From Gammaproteobacteria bacterium (GTDB lineage: Bacteria > Pseudomonadota > Gammaproteobacteria > GCA-001735895), in the NCBI GenBank assembly GCA_021767985.1, contig JAASSH010000160.1, positions 1 through 5,952 of the forward strand: 5,952 nt of DNA. The letters run 5' to 3'. Every line of letters begins with the position of its first letter. Within the stretch, counting starts at the first letter, position 1. Both the position numbers and the translations under genes were made by a program. The notes beneath the pieces are model-generated. The model ran no database searches. It was given only the letters and a program-made list of their open reading frames with translations, and had not been told where the DNA came from. Shown here piece by piece: positions 1 to 5,952 of this stretch.

Positions 1-425
1 ACTTCGCCGAGGTAGGCGAATCCAGGCGCGAAACCGATGGCGTAGACGCGATATTCCTGCTGCTGATGGATTTCGATAACCTGCTCGACGCTCCGGCTCG
101 CGCGCTCGGCGATGGCTTCGAGGTCGGGGCCCGATTCGACGCTGTAGTAGACCGGCAGCGTGACGAGCTCGCCGGCGCTCGAGTCGACACTATCGAGGTT
201 GTCAAGTGCGGCGCGCAATTGTTTTCTGATCGCGAAATGATCGCTGCGATCGAGGTCGAAGATGACCAGTAACGACGCGTAAGACGGTACCAGGTCGACA
301 ATGCTGTCGCCCATCGTGGCGATTATATTCGCCACCGCCGCCTGGATTCGAGCGGAAACCGCCGCGCTGGTTTGTTCGGCAAAATATACGATAAACGAAT
401 TTTGCCCGGCGATTTCAATCTTCAT
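1..425 (-). CDS. pxpB: 5-oxoprolinase subunit PxpB (KipI / allophanate hydrolase subunit 1 family), partial
   Basis: The window cuts this gene at its left edge after 141 codons plus two bases, so only the N-terminal part of a protein usually somewhat over 200 residues is seen. The reading frame is open from the ATG at 425. It begins MKIEIAGQNSFIVYF and reaches YRVYAIGFAPGFAYLGE (125-141), the GFxPGFxYLG signature of the KipI/PxpB family. The segment around IVDLVPSYASLLVIFD (42-57) fits the N-terminal half of the same domain. With PxpC it should form the ATP-dependent part of 5-oxoprolinase that works with PxpA. KipI in Bacillus is also known as an inhibitor of the sporulation kinase KinA; there is no reason to assume that role here. 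It starts 7 bases after the pxpA stop with no strong ribosome site, which suggests translational coupling. The truncation is caused by the window boundary; the visible part is intact. Confidence 0.92.
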   Translation of the reverse strand, partial: MKIEIAGQNSFIVYFAEQTSAAVSARIQAAVANIIATMGDSIVDLVPSYASLLVIFDLDRSDHFAIRKQLRAALDNLDSVDSSAGELVTLPVYYSVESGPDLEAIAERASRSVEQVIEIHQQQEYRVYAIGFAPGFAYLGE

Positions 426-432
426 CGGACCG

Positions 433-1164
433 TCAGGAGTGGATTATCTTGCGAATTTCTTTAATCGCCGCGACGCCTTCGTCGTTATCACCGTGCACGC
501 ACAGCGTATCGGGTTTCAACTCGAGGGTATGGCCGCTGACCGTAGTGACCGTGCCTGCATGGCATATCTGTTCGACCTGGGCCAGCATCTTGTCGCGGCT
601 GTGCACCGCGCCGGGCCTGGAGCGGGACAGCAGCTTGCCGTCGTCGTCGTAACAGCGATCGGCGAAGGCCTCGAACCAGAGCTCGATACCGTGGGAAGCG
701 GCCTCGCTGCGATGCAGTTCGGCCTCGGGCGTGGCCTGCAGCATCAACCGCACCGGTTTATGAAAATCGGCAATCGCCTTGAGGATCGGCGCCCGCACCG
801 ATTCACGCGCCATCATGTCGTTATACAGCGCACCGTGGGGTTTGACATAGGCGAGCTCCATACCCTGGATCTTGGCCATGCCTTCGAGCGCGGCAATCTG
901 GTAGTGCATGAAAGCCGATATTTCCTCGGGCGAGCAGTGCATCGGACGGCGGCCGAAACCGACCAGATCGGGATAGGCCGGATGGGCGCCGACCATGACG
1001 TTGTTCTGCTTCGCCATCGCCAGGGTGCGCTCCATCACCAGCGGGTCACCGCCATGAAAGCCGCAGGCGATGTTGGCCTGGTCGATATGAGGCATGACTT
1101 CGTCGTCGCGTCCCATTTTCCAGGAACCGTAGCTCTCGCCGAGATCGCAATTGAGCATTAACAT
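433..1164 (-). CDS. pxpA: 5-oxoprolinase subunit PxpA (LamB/YcsF family)
   Basis: PxpA is one subunit of the bacterial ATP-dependent 5-oxoprolinase PxpABC, which opens 5-oxoproline, a damage product of glutamine and glutamate, to glutamate in the cytoplasm. The 243-residue protein has the usual family length and all signature blocks: NCDLGESYG (5-13), NIACGFHGGDP (31-41), GAHPAYPDLVGFGRR (59-73), VKPHGALYN (107-115), FADRCYDDDGKLLSRSRPGAV (167-187) and CVHGD (222-226). The conserved Asp and His residues in these blocks are the likely metal- or substrate-binding positions, as expected for a polysaccharide-deacetylase-like barrel fold. The ATG at 1164 is preferred over a second ATG two codons later (1158) because a strong GGAGG lies 5 bases upstream of it. 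The DUF1445 stop codon is 12 bases upstream and pxpB starts 7 bases downstream, so the three genes are probably co-transcribed. Family assignment is secure. Activity depends on pxpB and pxpC, and only part of pxpB is visible. Confidence 0.96.
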   Translation of the reverse strand: MLMLNCDLGESYGSWKMGRDDEVMPHIDQANIACGFHGGDPLVMERTLAMAKQNNVMVGAHPAYPDLVGFGRRPMHCSPEEISAFMHYQIAALEGMAKIQGMELAYVKPHGALYNDMMARESVRAPILKAIADFHKPVRLMLQATPEAELHRSEAASHGIELWFEAFADRCYDDDGKLLSRSRPGAVHSRDKMLAQVEQICHAGTVTTVSGHTLELKPDTLCVHGDNDEGVAAIKEIRKIIHS

Positions 1165-1169
1165 CGTTG

Positions 1170-1174
1170 CCTCC
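1170..1174 (-). promoter_or_regulatory. Ribosome binding site of pxpA
   Basis: The minus strand reads GGAGG here, 5 bases before the ATG at 1164 and just downstream of the DUF1445 stop codon. It is the clearest Shine-Dalgarno sequence in the window. It decides the pxpA start in favour of 1164, since the alternative ATG at 1158 would be 11 bases away. Confidence 0.75.
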
Positions 1175-1176
1175 GC

Positions 1177-1965
1177 CTACATGACTGCAAGGTGACTATT
1201 GGGCTGATCCGTTACCAGCATACAGCCCGGGGAATGGGTGATGCAAAATGGCGGCCTGGCCTGTTCGACCGCAACCTGTGGCGTTACGCCGCAGGCCCAG
1301 AAGAGTGGCACTTCGTCGTCGCGAATGGTGACGGCGTCACCGAATTCGGGCCGGGTTATATCTCGCACGCCGATCCTGGCGGGATCGCCGAAATGAACCG
1401 GCGCGCCGTGCACCGCGGGAAAGCGGGTGCAGATCTGGATCGCGCGAATCGCGTCCGACGGAATCATCGGGCGCATACTGACCACCATCTTGCTGGCGAA
1501 GCGGCCTGCCGGGTTGCAATCGATATCGGTGCGATACATCGGCACGTTGACACCCTCGGTGACGTTGCGAATTTCCAGACCGTCGTCGATCAGTGCTTCT
1601 TCGAAGGAAAAAGAGCAGCCGAGCACGAACGACACCAGGTCGTCGCGCCAGAGATCGCCGATATCATGCACCTCGTCGACCAGATCACCGTTTTCGAACA
1701 CCCGGTAGCTGGGCACATCGGTACGCAGGTCAAGATCTGCGCCGAGCTTTGGAATGCGATAATCACCCGGGCTCGTGGACATACCGATCAGCGGGCATGG
1801 CTTGGGATTGGATTGGCAAAATTGCAGAAATTCACCGGCGTAATCGGCTGGCAAAATGCAAAGATTGCCCTGCACGAAACCACGCGAATACCCGGAGGTA
1901 TTGCTGGTGAATTCTCCGCTGCGAATCCTGTGCCGTAGTTCGAGAGGTGAAATATCCTGATTCAT
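1177..1965 (-). CDS. DUF1445 / YcsI-family protein (putative hydro-lyase, D-glutamate cyclase family)
   Basis: This 262-residue soluble protein belongs to the DUF1445 (Bacillus YcsI) family. The family is annotated as a putative hydro-lyase and is related to part of mammalian D-glutamate cyclase, which makes 5-oxo-D-proline from D-glutamate. Conserved-looking blocks are [15 protein letters not shown] (25-39), [12 protein letters not shown] (79-90), [10 protein letters not shown] (113-122), VSMRPM (162-167), [15 protein letters not shown] (186-200), FWACGVTPQ (222-230) and [12 protein letters not shown] (242-253). There is no signal peptide or membrane segment. The length is full for the family. 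The gene sits 12 bases before pxpA, and the two families are also clustered in Bacillus, so a role in 5-oxoproline or D-glutamate metabolism is a reasonable inference; the reaction is not proven. The start is uncertain: ATG at 1965 is preferred, but an in-frame TTG at 1974 would add three residues. Neither has a visible purine-rich ribosome site. A Cys (residue 248) stands where I recall His in the THxPGH motif. Confidence 0.9.
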   Translation of the reverse strand: MNQDISPLELRHRIRSGEFTSNTSGYSRGFVQGNLCILPADYAGEFLQFCQSNPKPCPLIGMSTSPGDYRIPKLGADLDLRTDVPSYRVFENGDLVDEVHDIGDLWRDDLVSFVLGCSFSFEEALIDDGLEIRNVTEGVNVPMYRTDIDCNPAGRFASKMVVSMRPMIPSDAIRAIQICTRFPAVHGAPVHFGDPARIGVRDITRPEFGDAVTIRDDEVPLFWACGVTPQVAVEQARPPFCITHSPGCMLVTDQPNSHLAVM

Positions 1966-1987
1966 GTTAGGCAAAAGAAGTAAGGTT

Positions 1988-1999
1988 AAACCCGGGTTT
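1988..1999. repeat. Perfect 12-base palindrome between the synthetase and DUF1445 genes
   Basis: AAACCCGGGTTT is self-complementary with no spacer and lies in the 33-base gap after the synthetase stop codon, touching its last base. As RNA it has no room for a good loop: the best fold is a weak four-pair stem with a CCGG loop. It is therefore unlikely to be an intrinsic terminator, although the minus-strand RNA downstream is pyrimidine-rich (CTTACTTCTTTTG). It could be a protein-binding site or chance. The sequence is certain; any function is not. Confidence 0.35.
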
Positions 2000-3630
2000 T
2001 ACAACTCTTTCGCGCGTTCGCGCAATACATTTTTCTGAATCTTGCCGGTTGCGGTCTTGGGCAGTTCACCGAAAACGACTTTCTTGGGGCGTTTGAAACG
2101 TGCCATGTTACCCGCGCAAAAATCGATGAGTTCCTGTTCGCTGGCCTCGGCCTGCGCCTTGAGTTCGACAAAAGCGCAGGGCACCTCGCCCCATTTTTCA
2201 TCGGCCAGTGCCACTACCGCGGCTTCACCGACGGCGGGGTGCTTGTACAGCACGCCCTCGACCTCGACCGACGAAATGTTCTCCCCGCCGGAAATAATCA
2301 CGTCCTTGGCGCGATCCCGCACCTGGATATAACCGTCCGGATACACCACTGCAATATCGCCGCTGAAAAACCAGCCGTCCTTGAAAACCTCGGCGGTCGC
2401 TTTCGGATCCTTGAGGTAACCCTTCATGACGGTATTGCCGCTAATCACGATCTCGCCCATGGTTTCGGCATCCCAGGGTACCGACTCGCCGGATTGTGGA
2501 TCGATGACGTCTACCGCCTCGGTCATCGCAAACCGTACGCCCTGGCGCGCTTTCAGTTCCGCCTGTCTTTCGATCGACTGCTGGTACCAGTCGTCCTGTG
2601 GCGCCGAGTGCAGGATATGGCCGTAAGTCTCGGTCAACCCGTAAACGTGCATGACCTCGAAATTGAACTGTGCCATGCTTTCGAGCACCTTGGCCGGGGG
2701 TGGCGCACCGGCGGTCATGGCGTAAATCTTGTGGTCGAATTTTTTCTGGTCTTCGGCCGGTGCGTTGGCCAGCATGTTCAACACGATCGGCGCACCACCG
2801 AAATGAGTGATTTCGTGCTCCGCGGCTAATTCGAAGAACAGTTTCGGGATGAATGCACGGATGCAGACCACGGTTGCCGCCAGCGCGGTCATGGTCCAGG
2901 CATGGCCCCAGCCGTTGCAGTGAAACATCGGTACCGTGTAGAGGTAGCGCGGATGCGGCGGCAGGGCCCAGGAAATAACCGTGCCCATGGTCATCAGGTA
3001 AGAGCCGCGATGATGATAAACCACGCCCTTGGGGAGACCGGTGGTACCCGAGGTATAGTTCAACGTCAGCGCCTGCCACTCGTCCTCGGGCGGGCGCCAC
3101 TGGTAGGTATCGTCGCCGCGATCCACCAGGTCCTCGTAGAAACTGAACTCGATATTGTCGGGTAACGCAGGCTTTTCACTCGCGTCTGCGTCGTCAATGA
3201 TGACGATTTCGGGGCGCTGCTCGCAATGCTGCAGGGCCTGCTCCAGCACCGGCCACAGCTGGCGGTCGCAGATAAACAGGCGGGACTCGCCGTGGTCGAT
3301 GATGTAGCCCACGGTGGCCGCGTCGAGACGGGTGTTTATCGTGTTCAGCACCGCGCCGGCCATCGGGATCGAAAAATGGCTCTCGAACATTTCCGGCGTA
3401 TTGAATGCGAATACCGATACCGTATCGTTTTTCCCGATGCCGCGCGCCGCCAGGCTGGAAGCGATACGCAGGCAACGGTTGCGGGTTTGCGCCCAGGTAT
3501 AGCGGCGCTGGTTATAAACAAGCGATTCGCGCTGCGGATAAATATCGGCGGTTCGATGCAGAAAGGACAGCGGCGTCAGCGGCACGAAATTCGCGGCGTT
3601 GGCTTCCAGTTGATCGTATTCAATAGTCAT
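1999..3630 (-). CDS. AMP-forming acyl-CoA synthetase (medium-chain / AlkK-DmdB-like)
   Basis: This 543-residue ligase should activate a carboxylic acid, with ATP and CoA, to an acyl-CoA through an acyl-adenylate. Seen in sequence: phosphate-binding loop YTSGTTGLPKG (192-202), PMFHCNGW (234-241), adenylate motif VYGLTETYG (329-337), GWFFSGD with Asp425 (419-425), hinge segment RDRAKDVIISGGENIS (438-453), and the C-terminal PKTATGK with the expected catalytic Lys530. All core motifs are intact and the length is normal for the family. FHCNGW is typical of the branch with medium-chain synthetases, AlkK and the DMSP-pathway ligase DmdB, so the substrate is probably medium or short chain, but it cannot be fixed from motifs. 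I chose the ATG at 3630 because the protein then begins MTIEYDQLEAN, close to the family start. An in-frame ATG at 3711 would add 27 poorly structured residues and overlap the upstream gene's end by 68 bases. The upstream ribosome site is weak (GGGTG, 3636-3640). Confidence 0.94.
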   Translation of the reverse strand: MTIEYDQLEANAANFVPLTPLSFLHRTADIYPQRESLVYNQRRYTWAQTRNRCLRIASSLAARGIGKNDTVSVFAFNTPEMFESHFSIPMAGAVLNTINTRLDAATVGYIIDHGESRLFICDRQLWPVLEQALQHCEQRPEIVIIDDADASEKPALPDNIEFSFYEDLVDRGDDTYQWRPPEDEWQALTLNYTSGTTGLPKGVVYHHRGSYLMTMGTVISWALPPHPRYLYTVPMFHCNGWGHAWTMTALAATVVCIRAFIPKLFFELAAEHEITHFGGAPIVLNMLANAPAEDQKKFDHKIYAMTAGAPPPAKVLESMAQFNFEVMHVYGLTETYGHILHSAPQDDWYQQSIERQAELKARQGVRFAMTEAVDVIDPQSGESVPWDAETMGEIVISGNTVMKGYLKDPKATAEVFKDGWFFSGDIAVVYPDGYIQVRDRAKDVIISGGENISSVEVEGVLYKHPAVGEAAVVALADEKWGEVPCAFVELKAQAEASEQELIDFCAGNMARFKRPKKVVFGELPKTATGKIQKNVLRERAKEL

Positions 3631-3643
3631 GTTTACACCCGTG

Positions 3644-5947
3644 TCAGTTTCGTACCGGTGACCCGGCATCGAGCATGCTGTTAATGCGCTCGCGCGTTGC
3701 GTCGGTCGCAACCAGGCTCAGGAACGAGCGTCGCTCGGCATCGTAAAAATCCTGTTCGCTCCAGACCGTTCCCGGGTCGACATCGCCACCGGTGACGATG
3801 CGGGCCATTTCGGTGCCGACGTTGACGTCGTGCGGCATGAACATACCCTTGTCACGCGAGCTTTCCAGCCATTTGACCATTTCTTCGAACACCGGTCTAC
3901 CGGGCAGCGTCAGGGCAGGGCGTTCGAAAGCGACCTGGCCGGCGGGATCGTCGATGGCCTTGATCGCCTCGCCGAGGATGCGGTCGCGGTTGATGACGAA
4001 ACGGTCGTTGGGGCGCAGCATGGCCTGCTTCTTGGCGATGATCGGCGAAGTCGCGGTCTTGCCGTAACCGAGATTCATGAAAGCCTTCCAGCAGGCCTCG
4101 GTTATATCGTCGCCGCACTGGAGTAACTCGATCCAGCGATAGAGGGTCTCCTTGCAGCCACCGCCGCCGGGTACGACGCCGACCAGCGACTCGACCAGCC
4201 CGGTAACCGAGTTGGCGTGACAGATGACCTGCCTGGCGTGCAGCACGACTTCGAAACCACCACCGATCGACATGCCAACCGGCGCCGCTACTACCGGGAA
4301 CGGCGCGGTTTCCATGCGGTGCACCGTGTCCTGGAAGTCTTTCAGGAATCGATCCAGGCCGTCCATGTCGTCGCGGCGGAAGAATTCGCGCACTGCCTGC
4401 AGGTTGACACCACAGGAAAAGTGCTGCGCGTCGTTATGCACGATAAGGCCGCGCATGCCATCCGGCTCGACGTGACTCAACGCGTCATCGAGTATTTGCA
4501 TCGAGTCCGCGTCGAGCGCGTTCGCCTTACTGTGGAACTCGACCAGCGCGATACCGTCGAGGTCGTACCAGCTGGCCACGGCGCAGCGGTTGCGTGGCTG
4601 CATCGTTTGCCGTTTTTCGCTGAATCGAATCACGCCCTCGGAGCGCTCTATGGTTTTCCAGGAATCCCCAAAGTGGCGCGCCTGAAGTTTGCCGTCGCTG
4701 ACCCGGTAGAAACTCGAGCCGGCGGCCTCGGCGAGGAAAGCAGGTACCGGCATGTTGTCCGCTTCGAGACGGCTGGTGAAGTCATCGACACCGATTTCGT
4801 CGATCAGTTCGAACGGGCCTTTGATCCAGTTGTAACCGAGTTTCATCGCATCGTCGATACCGACCGGATCTTCCCCGACCTCGGGGATCAGGGAAGCCGC
4901 GTAGCTCAGGGTACGCGACAGGATACGCCAGGCATACTGACCGTGCAGGCTGTCATCCTGTAGCAGCCTGTTGACACCCTCGCGCTCGGCCAGTTCGGCC
5001 AGCGGCAGGTTGAGCCGCGGCGCATCCTGGTACCGGGCGGTTTCCAGGTTCAGCACTTCGCGTCCCGATGCGGTATCCCGATAAAAACCCTGGCCCTGCT
5101 TGTTGCCGGTTTGCCCGTCGGCGATCATCTGCGTCATTAACGGGATTTTCGCCGCCTCGGCATGAAACGCGTCGCTCTCGGGCAGGATGTTGACCAGGCT
5201 TTGCACCACGTCCGACATCAGGTCGATGCCGATCAGGTCGTACAGGCCGAACACGCCGGTCTTGGGTATGCCCATCGGGCGACCGAAGATCGCGTCGGCT
5301 TCGAGCGGCGTCAACCCGAGGTCGAAGGCGGCGTGCAGCGCGCACTGGATCGCGAACACCCCGACGCGGTTGCCGAGAAAGCCGGGGGTGTCGAGGCAGG
5401 GCACGACGCCCTTGCCAAGTTGTTGTTCGCAGAAATCGCCCAGCAATTCGATGATCGCTGGATCGGTATCTTCACCGCGCACCAGTTCGAGCAGGCGCAT
5501 GAAGCGCACCGGGTTGAAAAAATGGGTAATCGCGAAACGGCGTCGAAAGGATTGCGGCATATTCTCGACCAGTAGCCGGATCGGGATGGTCGAGGTATTC
5601 GACGTGATGATTGCGTCAGGCTTGCAGACCGCGTCGAGACGCTGGTAAAGATCCTGCTTGATGTCCAGTCGCTCGACCACGGCCTCGGCAATCCAGTCGC
5701 AATCGGCCAGCTGCTCGAAATCGTCGCGCGTGTTGCCGAGGTGAATCAGGCCTTCGGCCTGCTTGCTGATCAGTCCCGGTTGATTCGGGTCCTGCAGGCG
5801 CTCCAAGCCGCGTTCCGCCAGCGCATTGGGATTGTCCTCGGAAGGCAGGTCCAGCAGCCAGACTTCGATACCCGCGTTGGCAACCTGGCCGGCAATGCCC
5901 GAACCCATGGTGCCGGCGCCGATTACGGCAACTTTACTGATGCTCAT
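3644..5947 (-). CDS. FadN-type bifunctional 3-hydroxyacyl-CoA dehydrogenase / enoyl-CoA hydratase
   Basis: This 767-residue cytosolic enzyme should catalyse two beta-oxidation steps: hydration of trans-2-enoyl-CoA and NAD-dependent oxidation of the resulting L-3-hydroxyacyl-CoA. The N-terminus is a Rossmann NAD-binding domain with GAGTMGSGIA at residues 10-19. Dehydrogenase residues are present: TSNTST (115-120), His142 in THFFNP, Glu154, and Asn193 in DTPGFLGNR. The dehydrogenase C-terminal domain covers about 187-290, and a second copy about 335-405 (GYNWIKGPFELID). A crotonase domain starts near 460. It has an oxyanion-type segment HFSCGVNL (509-516), GGGFE with Glu566, and GLVES with Glu586. 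These two Glu lie 20 residues apart, as do the catalytic pair Glu144/Glu164 of rat enoyl-CoA hydratase. Dehydrogenase-first order and length match Bacillus FadN/YusL, not E. coli FadB. The ATG lies nine codons before the first Gly of the nucleotide-binding motif, the usual position; any ribosome site lies beyond the window edge. It is 13 bases upstream of the synthetase gene. Confidence 0.95.
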   Translation of the reverse strand: MSISKVAVIGAGTMGSGIAGQVANAGIEVWLLDLPSEDNPNALAERGLERLQDPNQPGLISKQAEGLIHLGNTRDDFEQLADCDWIAEAVVERLDIKQDLYQRLDAVCKPDAIITSNTSTIPIRLLVENMPQSFRRRFAITHFFNPVRFMRLLELVRGEDTDPAIIELLGDFCEQQLGKGVVPCLDTPGFLGNRVGVFAIQCALHAAFDLGLTPLEADAIFGRPMGIPKTGVFGLYDLIGIDLMSDVVQSLVNILPESDAFHAEAAKIPLMTQMIADGQTGNKQGQGFYRDTASGREVLNLETARYQDAPRLNLPLAELAEREGVNRLLQDDSLHGQYAWRILSRTLSYAASLIPEVGEDPVGIDDAMKLGYNWIKGPFELIDEIGVDDFTSRLEADNMPVPAFLAEAAGSSFYRVSDGKLQARHFGDSWKTIERSEGVIRFSEKRQTMQPRNRCAVASWYDLDGIALVEFHSKANALDADSMQILDDALSHVEPDGMRGLIVHNDAQHFSCGVNLQAVREFFRRDDMDGLDRFLKDFQDTVHRMETAPFPVVAAPVGMSIGGGFEVVLHARQVICHANSVTGLVESLVGVVPGGGGCKETLYRWIELLQCGDDITEACWKAFMNLGYGKTATSPIIAKKQAMLRPNDRFVINRDRILGEAIKAIDDPAGQVAFERPALTLPGRPVFEEMVKWLESSRDKGMFMPHDVNVGTEMARIVTGGDVDPGTVWSEQDFYDAERRSFLSLVATDATRERINSMLDAGSPVRN

Positions 5948-5952
5948 GCTAT

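Noticed and set aside
301..1161. Long plus-strand open frame (286 codons) opposite pxpA and the start of pxpB
   Set aside because: Its translation shows no recognisable family and is rich in His, Arg and Ala, as expected for the reverse of a GC-biased gene. The minus strand carries clear PxpA and PxpB motifs.
1192..1938. Plus-strand open frame (248 codons) opposite the DUF1445 gene
   Set aside because: It is almost wholly antisense to a conserved protein, has no recognisable motif and looks like a codon-bias shadow.
1966..1999. Intrinsic terminator after the synthetase gene
   Set aside because: The palindrome has no loop, the possible stem is only four pairs, and the following tract is mixed C and T with no clean T run.
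2441..3100. Minus-strand open frame (219 codons) inside the acyl-CoA synthetase gene in another frame
   Set aside because: It overlaps the synthetase core motifs in a shifted frame, and its Arg/Gly/Pro-rich translation has no domain.
3631..3711. N-terminal extension of the acyl-CoA synthetase to an ATG at 3711
   Set aside because: It would overlap the end of the upstream gene by 68 bases and add 27 residues unlike the family. The ATG at 3630 gives a normal start right after the upstream stop.
4217..4963. Plus-strand open frame (248 codons) opposite the hydratase part of the FadN-type gene
   Set aside because: It is antisense to a region with intact crotonase motifs and shows no family signature of its own.
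1..5952. Mobile elements, CRISPR arrays, tRNA/rRNA genes, riboswitches or defence genes
   Set aside because: I found no terminal inverted repeats, transposase motifs, spaced direct repeats, or structured RNA signatures. Coding sequence fills nearly the whole window.

Overview
The window is a compact bacterial metabolic locus. The DNA is fairly GC-rich by eye, and all five recognisable genes lie on the minus strand with gaps of 7 to 33 bases, so they probably form one operon read from the right edge to the left edge. Gene content and protein style suggest a proteobacterium with an environmental, fatty-acid-using lifestyle. This is an impression from protein sequence, not a phylogenetic result. 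No mobile element, tRNA, rRNA, CRISPR array or phage gene is visible, and no stretch over 300 bases lacks a gene.

Right part (5947 down to 1999, minus strand): two fatty-acid degradation genes. The first encodes a large bifunctional 3-hydroxyacyl-CoA dehydrogenase/enoyl-CoA hydratase with the dehydrogenase at the N-terminus and the hydratase at the C-terminus. That is the FadN (Bacillus YusL) order, opposite to E. coli FadB/FadJ. The second encodes an AMP-forming acyl-CoA synthetase of the medium-chain/AlkK/DmdB-like branch. Together they would activate a carboxylic acid to its CoA ester and carry out two of the four beta-oxidation steps. The acyl-CoA dehydrogenase and thiolase needed to finish the cycle are not in the window.

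Left part (1965 down to the left edge, minus strand): a 5-oxoproline-type module. It holds a DUF1445/YcsI-family protein (putative hydro-lyase, D-glutamate cyclase family), a complete LamB/YcsF-family 5-oxoprolinase subunit A (pxpA), and the first 141 codons of 5-oxoprolinase subunit B (pxpB, KipI-like), cut by the window edge. The Bacillus ycsF-ycsI-kipI-kipA cluster has the same company, so pxpC (KipA-like) is expected just beyond the left edge. PxpABC opens 5-oxoproline (pyroglutamate) to glutamate with ATP. The DUF1445 protein may feed or tune the same pool, but its reaction here is inferred from family naming.

Most of the window is ordinary, well-conserved metabolism. The points worth a second look are the joining of a beta-oxidation pair to a 5-oxoproline module in one tight gene run, the weak translation signals and perfect 12-base palindrome at the join, and a Cys in a conserved-looking C-terminal motif of the DUF1445 protein. 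I see no strong evidence of a previously undescribed system.
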